A stretch of DNA of 56,530 nt from Prasinococcaceae sp. CCMP 1430 (Eukaryota; Prasinodermophyta; Palmophyllophyceae; Prasinococcales; Prasinococcaceae), in assembly GCA_013416795.1 (NCBI GenBank), contig RQSC01000015.1, forward strand, positions 73,696 through 130,225. Reading direction: 5' to 3'. The notes under the pieces are model-generated. The model was not told the DNA's origin and did no database searches. It saw nothing but the letters and a program-made list of their open reading frames with translations. Of this stretch, positions 43,617-55,668 are shown piece by piece; the first letter of the stretch is position 1; each line of letters opens with the position of its first letter. Made by a program: the position numbers and the translations under genes.

Positions 43617-45610
43617 ATGATAGGAAGCAGCGGCCGCCATCGAACACCCGCCGGCGCACGTGCGACGCTGCTCGTGGCCGGGCTTGCGGTGGCTTGCTCG
43701 GCGCTCGGAGCGTCCGCTTGCTCGCTGCTCTGGACAAACTGCGCGGGCCTCAAGGCTGGCAAAGCTGGCGATGCGGCGCTTGAGAAAGCTAACAGGCTGA
43801 TGGTGCGGCGCGGGCCCGACGCAACCAACCGCGTGACCGGCGAGCGGGGCTTTGAATACGTCCACAATTTGCTGTCGATGACTGGCGCGGGGCTCACTCT
43901 CCAGCCCTTCGTAAGCGCGGATGGCAAGCGCGTCGCCCTCTTTAACGGGGAGATATACAACTTCAAGGTGCGCGCGCGGGCGCGCGGACGCGCGCATTCG
44001 GTGCGCGCCGATTCTTTTCACTTCGATCTCTGACTTGCTTGCTCGTCCTGCGATAGGACTTCGGCGACCACAACAGCGACGGGGAGTGCATTCTGCCACT
44101 GTACGAAAAGTACGGACCCGCGTTTGTTAGCATGCTCGACGGCGAATTCGCCATAGTGGTGGTCGACTACGCCAACGGGACGGCGCTGTACTCGACCGAC
44201 GTCTTCGGCACCAAGCCACTGTGGATTGGCCTCGGTTCCAAGGCCAACGACGAATACGCGCGCTCGCTCGCCGCCACCAACAGCAGCGCAGGCAGTGCGC
44301 CGCCCGCGATCGGCGTGGCCACGTATCCCAGCGCGCTCGAGGGGCTCGGCTTCAAACGTTCGGAGTTGACGCAGGTGCTTCCAAACACCGCCACTGTGGT
44401 GTCACTCGATGCGCCCTACCGCACGCTCTCCACGCGTCGTCTGTATGAATTTGACCTGCGCCAGCACAAGTCCACCGTCGACGACTGGGACAAGGCCTTC
44501 AACGAGGCGCTGCGAAAGCGCGTGCAACACGTCAAGTTTCCGGTCTTTGTGGCCCTGTCCGGTGGGTACGACTCGGGGCTCATCTCGGCCGGCCTCATGG
44601 GCCTGGGCTTTAAGCATCACACCATCACCATAGTGGGCGACCGTGAGGATGAGATCGTCTACAGGCGCAATGAGCTCTGTGGTGACCTGTGCATGCCCAA
44701 GTACTTCCACCTTTCCGTACAAGACATCCGCCACGAGCGCGAGTACATTGCCAAGTCGGTTGAGCCTTTTGAATACGACATCCCGGAGCCTGGCACCGTC
44801 CGCGACCGCGATGGCAAGGGCAAGGGCAAGGGGCAGAGCTTCAAGCACTACGTGGTCGCCCAAGACGAGGCATCCGTTGGCGTATCCACAGTCATGAAAC
44901 TCGCTCGCGAGTCGGGCATCCTGGTCTACCTTAGCGGCGGCGGCGTGGACGAGATCGTCACGGACTATGGATTTCACGGCAAGCCACGCTACGGGCACCA
45001 CTCGCAGAGCTCGTTTGCAGGACTCTTCCCGGGTAACCTCTCGGACATCTATCCATGGAGCAACTTCTTCGCAGGCACCCAGCGTGCATATCTAATGAAA
45101 GAGGAGCACGTCGGAGGCTCGCATGGCGTGGAGACGCGCTATCCCTTTCTGGACGTCGCGCTAGTGCAGGAGTTCCTCTGGCTCACCGCCGACTACAAGA
45201 ACGCCGTGTACAAGCATCCACTGGACGAGGTGCTGACCAGAAAGGGGTATCCCTTTACGCGCGGCCACAAGATGGGCTTCCACATATCCCCATGTTGGCG
45301 GTCGCTCGAGCCAATCGTTGGCATCCCGCTCTGGGTGGGTCCTGTGGACCCGTTCGGCTGCGGCCCCCGGGGAATTGCGCTCGTCGCAAGCTACATCTCG
45401 CTCGCGGCCTCTGCTGTTGTCGCCGCAGCCATCTCCATCATCCTGTACAAGAGAAGCAGTGGTACGATGGCTTCGCCGCTGGGCAAGACTGTCGGGCTGA
45501 TCGTGGCCTCGTCATGGGAGCTGCGTAGGCGCAAGCGCCTTGCCATAGCGATTGCCTTCGTCTCGCTGGCCACAACTGCGGTACTGCTCGTGGTTCCATC
45601 CTTCCTGTGA
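43617..45610 (+). CDS. Membrane-anchored asparagine-synthetase-like enzyme with N-terminal signal peptide
   Basis: Glutamine amidotransferase class II plus AsnB-type ATP-pyrophosphatase. Exons 43617-43967 and 44057-45610 give 634 residues. Residues 14-34 form a hydrophobic leader ending ALGASA, followed by Cys35-SLLWTNC. Class II amidotransferases need Cys as first residue, and cleavage after Ala34 would supply it. The glutaminase domain continues with RRGPDATN (65-71), LSMTG and LFNGEIYNFK (108-117), then SDGE and LDGEFAIVVVD. The synthetase domain has the PP-loop LSGGYDSGLI (SGGYDS at 285-290) and GVETRYPFLD. Near the C-terminus are two predicted membrane helices (about 556-582 and 612-634), so the catalytic part should face the lumen or exterior. 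Soluble AsnB starts MCGI; here Cys-Ser-Leu replaces it. The substrate could differ from aspartate. It may be an active lumenal enzyme or a divergent relative. Confidence 0.9.
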
Positions 45611-45954
45611 CGGGAATGGCGACCGTCCAAATGTGCGCCCAGGACGAGACGTGATACGACTGCCACGACACATAGGCGACTATCTCACTTTGAGTACTTC
45701 GAAAGGCTTGGCGGGGCAGCGGTGGACGCGCGTGAGCTCGCGTGGCGGGTACGGCGTTTGAGTTACATGAAAGGGAACGGGGGGGGGTGAGAGGTGACGT
45801 CACCAGCCGCGGCAATGGCCGCAATCTGTGGCTGAAACTGGGCTGAAAGATACTCCCGGCGGCTGTCGATCTTGCGGCTTGACCGAGAGTACCTCACGGA
45901 AGCGCGTTTGGATTTGCAACCGCCGCCCGACCGGGCCGTGCAAGCGAGTGCCAG
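45611..45954. other. Convergent gap
   Basis: 344 bases with a G10 run at about 45779-45788; only two 3' UTRs. Confidence 0.5.
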
Positions 45955-47418
45955 CTAGGCTGACAGCGCCACCCTGAAGCTCATTCGTCCGAGGTCATGG
46001 AAGAGTCCACCTTCCAAGCACGGCTGCAAGAAGTACGGCGCGGTGGGCAAGAGGATAAGAGACACCACCGCCGTCGCGACCACCTGAGGCATCGCACGTC
46101 CGATTGCAGCGCCCACGCGCGTGCGTTGCAGCAGCGCCTGGCCAAGTGTAAAGGGTAATTGCAGAATGAAGAAGGTCAGCACCGTTCCCGGCGCGTAACC
46201 TGGGAAAGCGACCAACCATGCGTACTCGTGGAAGAACCCCGACGACAGGAACGCCGCCAGCGACGCCAGCGACGCCGGCACGCCGCTGTCCTTGAGCGGA
46301 ACGAACACCGTTCGACGAATGAGGCCATGGACGAGCAAGTTCCAACGCCGCCCCCAGAACTGCTGCGGGCTGGTCGAAAGCAACAGCGGGGACCTGAAGA
46401 GTGTGATAGGCGAGTGCCCGCCCGCAAGCAAAAGCAGGCTGAAGACGTCGAAGCCCATGGATAAGAAGAGGAATATCAACCACGTCTGGGCGTACGAATT
46501 GACCAGCTGCTTGTACGAGCCAACAGGAGCGGCTGAGTACGGGTTGTAGTAGCTTCGAGAGCCAGCACTGCCGGCAGACCCGGCGCTCGAATATACATAT
46601 GATTCCACGCTTGCGCCAAGTGCCAGGTACTCCCTCGGGTGCAGCCAGCTGCACAGCAACGACAGGAACACGAAACGGGCAAGCATGGAGCGCGCGAGGC
46701 GCCCCAGCTCGCCCCTGCGGGCGCGTGCAGGAAGACCCGCCGTGTCAAAACGCGCCTCCACCGGCGATGCGAGCAGCAGCAGCGTGGTCATCCTCAAACC
46801 CACATTGCCATGCTCTCCTGCACGCCCTTCGGCCTCACTGCTCCCGCCGCTGTCGCCGCCGTTGCGGTCCTCCCCTGCGCCGCTCCCACCGCTTGTGCCG
46901 GAGGACGACGTCCGTGGCGCGGCTCCGAAGCATCGCGCGTGCGAACGCACCCCTGAGTACGGTCGGTGGCGGAGTATATGCGCGGTCCGTGTGTGTATAC
47001 GCTACTGCCGCGAGCGGTACGCGCCCTCGACGTGCCCGCGTCACAGTCGACGTGGTCACAAGCAATGACTGCACTCAGCGCGCACGCGCGCGTGCGATGC
47101 GCAGGCGTACTGCGTGCACGGCGCACGCACCGTGCGCAACGAGCGCTGCAGCAAGGGTGGCACCGCAACAATCGCGCCGATGCACAGCGCGGGTAGCAGC
47201 ACGTCCTGGGCGAACTGCATCCAGCGCGGGTGACGCACACCCCTGCCACTCCCATCCTTCTTGGCTGCCGCATCTCGGCGCTTGCGCGCGCCTGTGCCTG
47301 CGGCCGCCGCCACGCCCGCGCACGCAAGCGTCGCCGCCGAGACGCACAGCACCGCCGCGATGGCCTCCACCCACAGCTCGCCGTCCGGCGGGTGCAGCGT
47401 GAGACGCGGAGCGCGCAT
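45955..47418 (-). CDS. Wax-synthase-like membrane-bound O-acyltransferase
   Basis: Integral ER-type acyltransferase making wax or storage esters from acyl-CoA; acceptor unknown. The exon ending at 45955 encodes the catalytic half: STSPQQFWGRRWNLLVHGLI matches the family's FWxRRWN block, TVFVPLKDSG follows, and FLSSGFFHEYAWLVAF has the active-site histidine in SG-HEY. Several membrane helices flank it (ARFVFLSLLCSWL, TWLIFLFLSMGFDVFSLLLL, VVATAVVSLILL). A first exon 47418-47131 encodes MRAPRLTLHPPDGELWVEAI and two more helices, ending before a GTGCGTGCG donor. The junction is unresolved: exon 1 ends in phase 0, but the obvious acceptor at 46953 would need a different phase, so another exon or acceptor exists in 46800-47130. 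The catalytic part is secure, the N-terminus tentative. Confidence 0.78.
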
Positions 47419-47846
47419 GGCTCGCGCCGGCCGCGCCCTCTGGGCAGCAGCCGGCCGCCGCCGCGCGCTGCGCGAACGGAGCAGGGCCCCTCCTAGCCCC
47501 CACTTTTGCGCTCTCAGTCGCTCCCCCCCCCCCTTGCCCCGCCACCCCAGCCCGCCCTCCGCGTGGCGTGTGGGGGCCCCCCAGTGCATCCCGTCGTGCG
47601 CGCGCACCTCGCCCCACTGAAACCGACACGCGATGCACCCCCGTCCGTTTCTGCGTCGTGGGACCCCCAGCCAGCGTGCCACCCCCGTCCAATGATCCAC
47701 CATCGGCCGCAAGGGTGGAGGGAACAGTGCGGGGAAAGGACTTCTTCCCCGGCCATACATCCACGTTTTGATGCTGTGGCGAGTCCGCGGACGGCGACGC
47801 GGGCGCCTCGGACCAGCCGACGAGCGCGCGTGCGCGCGCGCGCGAG
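47419..47846. other. Divergent region, acyltransferase / SMCHD1
   Basis: 428 bases. Should hold both promoters and possibly the missing start exon of the SMCHD1-like gene; the open frame there reaches back to about 47772 without an ATG. Confidence 0.4.
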
Positions 47847-50800
47847 GTGAGAGTCGCGCGGTCCGCGGCTGGCGCTGACTTCCACGAGGCCATCCGTCGC
47901 GCGTTCGCCAGCCACTCGGCGGAGCTGGACAAGGACCTCACGGTGCACGATGTCAGCGGCGCCGAGGTGCGCTCGGCTCGCGACGCGGAGGCGGCAATGG
48001 CGCGGACGAGGAACGCGCCGCTGCTGCTTCGCGTGGGCGGACGGCTGGTGCGCCAGGTGTCCGACCGAATCCAATTCATCCCCGATGCCAAGGCGTTGAC
48101 GCAGGCCGGCGCGTATTCGTACGCCGTGACCGAGGGGCGCATGGAGCTCACCTACCAGCTGGCGGAGCTCATCGACAACTCGTTGCGCGCCATCAGGGTA
48201 CGCAGGGAGGAGCATCCCGGCGCTGACGCGTCCGATGAGGGCACTGTGGTCGTTGGGATCCACAGGCGGAAGGAGGGTAGCGGATGCGCCATCTGCATCG
48301 AGGATGACGGCGTGGGCATGGATCAGACCGACGTCACCAACTGGGCGACGCTCCACTATTCGATGGAGGACAGGGGCTTGCTCGAGAAGGTCAATCCCAA
48401 TGGCCCACACCCTGAAAAGTACCTGAGCGGCAACACCTCCTACTACGGCGTCGGAGGCAAGCACGCGAGCTTTGGCATCGCCCGCGACGTCAAGCTCATC
48501 ACCAAGAAGGCCGGCCAGCCGATGGTGTGCGAGGTGGAGCTCATTCAGGACACGCTCGAGGAACAGACGAAGCAGGGCGTCCGGGCGGAGGACAAGTACA
48601 CCGCCGGCACGAAGTGGCGCGACCTGTGTGACAAGTCGAGCCAGGGGGAGGTCGAGCTGTCGTACGGCGCGCTGGCGCGAATGGTGGCGCTGGAAGGTCC
48701 TGGGCGCAAGCGCCGCGCCGACGGTGTGCGCAGCGCGGTGGCCCGCAGGGTCCGGAGCAACTACCAGACGGAGGACATCGAGGACGCCGACTCAGCCGAG
48801 GCGGAGGGAGGGGAAGCCGCCGCCGCCGCCACCGGACCTGCTGCCGAAGGGAAGGGCGGCGACGGCCCCGCCGACGACTTGACCGCGGCTGCGGCCTCGC
48901 TGGAGCAACAGAATGCGGTCTGCTTCACCCGCCTGGTCCTGACGAGGATCAAGGATCACGTGCCGCCAGAGCTTGGAGATCCGAAGTCCGACGCGTCGAT
49001 GCAGCTCACGCGAGACCTCGCGCACGTGTACCACTACTACCTGCATGGGCCCGACGGTAACAAGTGTGAGGCGGCGGGCGGTGCCTCCGCGACGGAGGCA
49101 GCCACGCAGGTGACTCTCGGCACGCAGGCCTCGCGCCCGAGGCAGAGTGCCCTGCAGCCGACGGTCATTCCGGAGTTGCTCCTTCGATGGTACGGCAGGG
49201 ACGGAGAGATCGTGCACGAGGATGACCTGCGCGACATCAAGTCGAACCATCCCAACGGCGTCAAGCGCGTCGAGGACCCGGAGACGCAGTACCTGCGCGC
49301 GGCCAAATCGACCTTCAAGTTCACCATCCAACCTCTTAATAGGACTCCGGCGATTATCGAGCTGCGCTACTACCCGTTTGACCAGCACCGGGAGACGATG
49401 CCGTCTTCGGACCTCCACATCTGTGCTGACCCGTCGGATGACGAGGGCGCCGACGATGACAACGTGGCGCTGGCAGACAGGGCGCTCAGCGGGACGGGCG
49501 TGGGTGCGGGCAGCAGCGGCAGTCACGCGAACGGCGGGGGTGTCGTTGGCATGCCGAAAGCGAATGGTCGTCGCGCATCCAGAATGATCGACACGTGGTG
49601 GGTCGGGCGCCACGTGCCCGAGCACCATCTGAGCGCCCTCAGCTGGATGAGCGAAGCGCTAAACGCGAGCGACAAGGTCAGCCCCTTCGTCGCGGATCGC
49701 ATCCACGGATCGATGTGGGTTGGCGCCGACTACAAGCCTTTTGCGAACAAGCTGAAGCTCAACGAGGATCTGCCAGCCCTGCTTACGTCTGCCGGGGCGA
49801 GCATCCGACCGCGCGACGCCAAGAGCGCATTTTTGAAGTGGGCGGAAGAATGCCACCGGGAGCTCGACAAGGTCGTGATGTACACAGACAAACTGCCGGC
49901 AGAGGCCCAGGATGTTGCAGGCATGACGCGCTTCGGCGCCTGCTCTGTGCAGAGCGAGGGAGGCGGCGCCAGCACGCGCGCGGAGGGCCTCCTCAGGGTT
50001 GGTGACTGCGTGAAGATCCCCAAAGCCAGAGGCAGGTCCGAGGTCGTGGGCAAGGTGAAGAGTTTTCTAGTCAACGGCAACCACGACCACCCCAAGTGCA
50101 AGGACGGCTCACATCACGTCAACGGCGAGGTGGAATTCTTGCCTCCAAAGTCGCGCGAAGGCGTGCCGTCCCCGAACCCTGTGCGCAAGAAGCTCAAGGA
50201 CATCGAGCGAGCTACTGAAAAAGAGTACCGGGCCTATGCGAAGAAGCTCGTGCAGGCGCTTCCGCAGGGCCTGAGCGTCACATTCGACCCGACGTCTGGC
50301 AGGGCTCACCCCTGCCCACCTCTCTCTCTGTCTCAGTCCAAGGTGCCAGAGCACTCCTGCGGGTACCAGCTGCCTGAGATTTTCGTCCAAGTGATGGCTG
50401 AAGGCAACAAGCCGACCGCGAAATTTGTAGGCACGGACGAGAAGTGCATCGTCGTCATGCGCTTCGGGGAGCTCGACGAGGTCAAAGGCGAATTCGTCAA
50501 CAACGAGTTCTCCACAGTGGAGAACGCCGCGCCATTCAAGGGCAAGAATGCAAAGCACGTGCCGCCCATGGCCTACACATTTAACCCTCCGCCTCCGATC
50601 ACCGAGGCGGGCGCATACCGCCTGGAGTTCATTCTGAAGGACTACGAGGAGCATTTCGTCAAGGGGAGGTTCGACTTCAAGGTGGCACCATCGCGTGCGA
50701 CCGGGTTTGTTGTGCGTGCAGCCAGTGGCGACAGCGTCGGGACCTGCATTCCTGACCGTGCACTCGAAAGACGGAAGTTCCTCCCTCTGGACGCGGACTC

Positions 50801-53800
50801 GCTGGGTGCCGTCGTCATTGGCACGCCGATTCCGAGCTTCGACGTCTGCTTCGTTGACGACCACGGGAACAGCGTCAAGGACGCTACACTCGGTTACGAA
50901 ATGCTCGAGGAAGACCTGATCAGCATCGAAGAGGTGACCACTCCAAAGGACAGCGATGTGCCCGGCCTCAGGATCAAGTATGCCGGCGCTTGGCACGACG
51001 GTGGCGTTTATCGCGTGTCGGACTGCACGCTCTCGTACGACACGGATCCGACGGGCACCCCTGCGTCAAAGCTGCCGCCCTCAGGCACGCGATACACGCT
51101 CAAAATTTCTGCGCGACAAATCATCAAAGATGCCACAAGCGACGTGCCTTTCATGGCCTTCCCTGGGTTGCCATCGCGCGTCGTTTGCGACCAGCCCGCG
51201 CTCACATGCGACTCGGGCACGGCTCTCGAGGACGTGCTCGTCACGCTCAAAGACGTGAAGAACGCGCATGTCTCCATGGCCGCGCTCGCAGAGCTCGGCC
51301 TCGCGTACAGCATCCAGGCCGTCGTAGAGGGCGAGGTTGTGGGCACGGCATCCCTGAACGACGATGGCACCGCGCACGTCAAGGGGGCGGTGATTGATGG
51401 CGCGCAGCGCGACACGGTCATGGAATTCCGGATTTCCGTTGCTAAGGCGGTCGGCAGAAAGAATACGAAGGAGCTCAAGGCCGTCATCGCTGAGGCCAAG
51501 AAGTCAATTGAGGATGGCAAGAAGTCAATCGAGGGCGCGCCTCTGAGCCAAGTCCCGGTCAAGGTCGGAGCGAGCAGGGCGCCGGCCAGGCTCGCGCTCA
51601 TCCTCGCGGGCGAGGAGTTGCCGGGAACAGAGCTGCAGGAGGGTGCAGGCTGGGAAGAGATCCACACGAGCATCAGTGACGTGCCAGTCAACATGCCCAT
51701 CACTAACTTGAGCCTTCGCGTCTACGACATGGCAGGCCGTGAGGTGAAGGACTTCAACGACAAGAGCCAGCCGTGGAGTGCTGATGAGCTGCAGATGTCG
51801 TGGAAGGAGGGCACGACCGTCGCCTACAAAGCGTGTGCATCGGACGGCAGCCTGAAGCTTCACGACATCGGAACGGACATGCTCGGCCGGGAGACGGGTC
51901 GCAAGATGCTGTGGGCAAAGTTGAAGGGAGGGCGCGGCCGCCCGACGCTCAAAGTTAACATCGAGGTCCGCAAAAAGCCCGGTCTCGCTGCGCAAATGGC
52001 ACTCACCCTGCGCGCTGGCAGGCTCTCCGATGGCGTCGTGGCGACGCAGAGGAGCGGTGGCCGATCGAATAGGTCTCTACCATCAAGCGACACCACCCGG
52101 TGTGGCGAGCCTTTCGTGGTCGAGGTGGCCATCGAGGACAAGGACGGGAACCCCTGCACCAGGCTACCTGTGCTGGAAGAGGTGTGGCGCGCTTTATCGC
52201 CGGCCCATACGTAGCGCGCGAGGCGTCGGCGCCGGCGTCCTGAACCGCGAGCTGCGCGCGCGCGCGCGCGCGCTGACCCGCCACCGGCTCGCGCCCCCGC
52301 AGCGAATGATGTGCGACAATGAATCCAAACGTCTCCTCAGGATCGTGAAGACACCCAACACTGCAAGCAATCCCGTCGACTTCAAGAAGTCCGATGGGCG
52401 CTGGATCTCCAAGAACGGGGGGGACATCTTCGAGATCGAGTTCACGCTAAAACACACAGTGGGACCATTCACAGTGAAGGTCCAAAAGGTCGTCATCGAC
52501 GCCGACGATGAGCATGGCAAGAAAAAGAAGAAGAAGAAGGCCAAGCATGTCATCGAAGGTGACGAGTGGACGGAGACGTTGATGGCCGGCAGGCCGACAG
52601 GCTTGAAGGTGTCCATCGAGGGTGTGGCCAGAGGTGACAGCACCCTGAAGACGATCATCGGCGGCCCCTTGAAGCCCTTGGTCATCAAGGCCGTGGACGC
52701 GCGGGGCAGCGTCGCCGATACGGCAAACTTCGAGGTTGCCATCGAACCTCGGGCCGAGCCCATCGGCGACCCGCAGGGTAGGACGGCAGCGACCATCACA
52801 GTGGCAAAGAAGAGCAAGGGCAGAATGCGCGGCAACCTCAAAGACGGCATGCTGAGGATATCCGGCCTCGTGCTGGCCGCTGCTACCGCACCAGGGGCCT
52901 ATGGTCTCAATGTGGTCGTCAGGCGAGGCGGTGGCGACGTCACCGCGAATTGGGAACCGGCGCAGGTGACGCTGGAAGCAGCTGAGCCAAACACGGTCGA
53001 CGCGCTCGGCGTGCTGCTGTTGCCGCCCGGTCAGACGCCCGGGCCGAACACCGCGGCCATCTCCCAGCCGGCACAAGCAGAGTCGGCGAACGCGAGTTTC
53101 GCCGCGGGTGACAATTTGACGGCTTGGGTGGAGTGCAAGTGCCGCGGCGTGAGTCCTCCTGAGGTGGAGCTCGACCCCTCAGCAGCAGGTGCGTCCTCGG
53201 GCGGGGGTGGCGGGCCGCGCCAGACATTCCCTTCGACGCTCGACACGATTGAGATGACACAGACCTTGCGGGAGGCACCCGTGTCCGCCATGGACATCGT
53301 CAATGGCGCGTGGCGAAAGCCCAAGCTGGCCCTCCGACTCAAGTGCACGCACTACGAGCCGCCAGATGGCGATGGGACGAGGCCGCCCCCGAAGAAGCGA
53401 GCTCGCCGCGGCCAGAAGCTTCCCGATCCCCTCGATCTGCTGCCCTGCGCCAAGCCCTTGCAGGCTGACGGGCGATGGTTCTTCAAATTCGAGCTGCCCC
53501 CTGCCCTTGTGCTGCGCCACCCAGGGCGTTGGACAGCAACCGCTGAGTACATCGAGGCACGCGCGGATCTGCTCGATGCGCTGCCAAAGGACCAGTTGAA
53601 GCGCACGAGCACCGCGCAAATCCTCGAGGTCGTGCCGGGGAAACCCGCCAAGCTCGTCGACCATGGCGATCTGGCCAGGCAACGGGGGCTGCTGTGTGTC
53701 AGCGACGGTGCCGCCGCCCCCGAACCGCGCGTGATCGCGAAGGATGTGGCCGTCCGCGTGCTGGACGCCAATGGCAACGCCTGCAACAGCGGCGGTGTCG

Positions 53801-55554
53801 CAATTCAGGCCTGGCTGGAGCGTCCTGCCGAGAGCGGGCCCCAGGCGCCGTCGCACCTGCTCGCGCTCGAGACCGACGAGGATCGCGCCGGCGTGAAGGT
53901 GCTGGAGGAGGCGGATGGGGCGGTGCGGCTCGTGGTCGCATCCGACGACAGTGGCGTTGCCAGCTTCGGCGCGATGAGGGTGGCACCCGGAGCTGCGGGC
54001 GGGGCGGACTGCGAGGCGACGCTTGTCTTTGCCCTGCTCGAGGAGCAAGGCGCGCGCCACGAGCGTAAGGTGGAGATCACCAGCGCGACCGCTTTGGTAC
54101 TCGAAGGCGTGGTCGGCGAGAAGCGCGCACGGGCAGAAGCCGAAGCACAGGTGGTTGCCGAGAAGCGTGCGAGGAAGGAAGAGGAGGTTCTGCTTACGCA
54201 GCGCCGCGACGATTGTCGGAGGGCTGAGGAAGAGCTGCGCAGGGCTGAGGATGAGCTACGCGAGGCCAAGCGCGGCGTCAGGTCTGCTCGCAAGCAGGCC
54301 GTCGACAGCCGTGTGCCGAATCACATCGTGAAGCGCTTGACCGACCTCGAGGCTGCGCGCGCGGAGCTGAGAGTCCACAAGGAAAAGCTCGAGGCGGAGC
54401 AGGCAGCAACCGCGGCGCTCGGTGGCACCGAGCCTCCTCGGATGTGCATTCGAAAGCCGCAGTGGGCGCCTGGTCCAAACGGCGCGGCTGATGAGCCGAG
54501 ACCATTCGCGCAAGGGAGGCTCGACCCGCGGGGCGACCCCTCCAGAACTGGCATTGCGCGCGGCAGGTTCATTGCTGACCTCAGGGACCAGCGCGACAAA
54601 GCGTGGGCGCAGGGGCTAAAGCCTGACGGTGCCGAGGCGATGTTGCACGGCGTCGGCTTCGAGCTACTCGTCGCGCGAAACAACGACCCGGCCGTGAAGA
54701 AGCTCGTCGAGCTCCTCTTCAAGACTCAGCTTCAATACCTCATCGTTCACACCAACGAGCAGAAGGAGGCGATCAAGCACATGTGGGACGAGAAATGGAA
54801 GGACCGCGCTCCGAAGGACCAGTGCCCGAGCATCCTCAGTATGGATACCCAGCCTTCCAGGCCGCCGGTTAGTGGTGAGCAGCTGCAAGGTTGTGAGGTA
54901 GCGGCAGACTACCCGTGGCCGTGGCCGCACTATAAGGCTGACGACCTGAGCACCGACGAGAAGAGGAAGGCGCCGCCCGGATGTCGTGGCTACCTCTTCA
55001 ACCTCGTCGATCCCTCCTCGCAATTTCCGAGGGGCTCTCAGCCGAACGGCAAGGACATGCGCGTCGCCATCAAGGCGATGGTTGGCCCTACGCTCGTCTT
55101 CAAGGACTCGAAGTCGATGAACAGCTACCGCAAATTCTGCGTGAGCAAGCGTGTGGGCTGTCCGAACCTTGTCTGTACGGGCAGCTTCGAGCGGCTGGAC
55201 AGCAGCGGCATCACCCATTTCATGGCACGGGAACCAGAGAAGGTCGCGCTCCTCGGCACGCTCGACCTGAGGGCGGATGGTGCTGCTGGCGGGGACATCG
55301 TTTCGGCCGCGGGCGCGGGCGAGGGTCCGAGCAGCAGCGGCCCCCGGGCAGGGCGGGCGCGCGGCACACCCCTGGTGCAGATCGTAGAGTCCTTGCGATG
55401 GGTCGTCGACAAGTACGAGCTCCTGGAAGACGCGCAGCAGGCGCACGAGGACGCGGAGCAGGCCCTCGCTGAGGCGCAGCGGACTGCCGGGGACAGCGGC
55501 GCTGGCTCTGGCGCGGGCGCGGGGGCGAGCAAGCGCTCGCGCCGCCAGCAGTAG
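47847..55554 (+). CDS. SMCHD1: SMCHD1/GMI1-type GHKL ATPase with SMC hinge
   Basis: SMCHD1 is a non-canonical SMC protein that silences chromatin in animals; plant GMI1/DMS3 relatives act in DNA repair and RNA-directed methylation. Exons 47847-52181 and 52303-55554 (intron 120 bases) give about 2,528 residues; human SMCHD1 has 2,005. A ubiquitin-like segment (DFHEAIRRAF to NAPLLLRVGG) precedes the ATPase: LTYQLAELIDNSLRA near 107 (Glu of motif N), IEDDGVGMD near 152 and YYGVGGKHASFG near 200. LAHVYHYYLHGPDGNK and AEECHRELDKVVMYTD match SMCHD1. Then follow many Ig-like beta repeats, a coiled coil (about 2049-2146) and the hinge (about 2200-2430), with MVGPTLVFKDSKSMNSYRK and GCPNLVCTGS as in SMCHD1. 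The ORF opens at a GTG inside a GAG-GTGAGA context, so the true start or an upstream exon is missing. Confidence 0.92.
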
Positions 55555-55668
55555 CGCATGGCGTACGCGCGCGCTGCGTGAGAGGGCGCAGCGACCTAAG
55601 CGAAACAGCGACCTCTACACACCACTACTACTGGCGCCTGCGCCCGTTCACGACCTCCTGCTAGCTAG

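Noticed and set aside
50295-50340. Possible short intron in SMCHD1 ending in a CT-rich CTGTCTCAG
   Set aside because: The candidate is about 43 bases and not a multiple of three; the unspliced frame stays open and colinear with SMCHD1, so I left it as exon.
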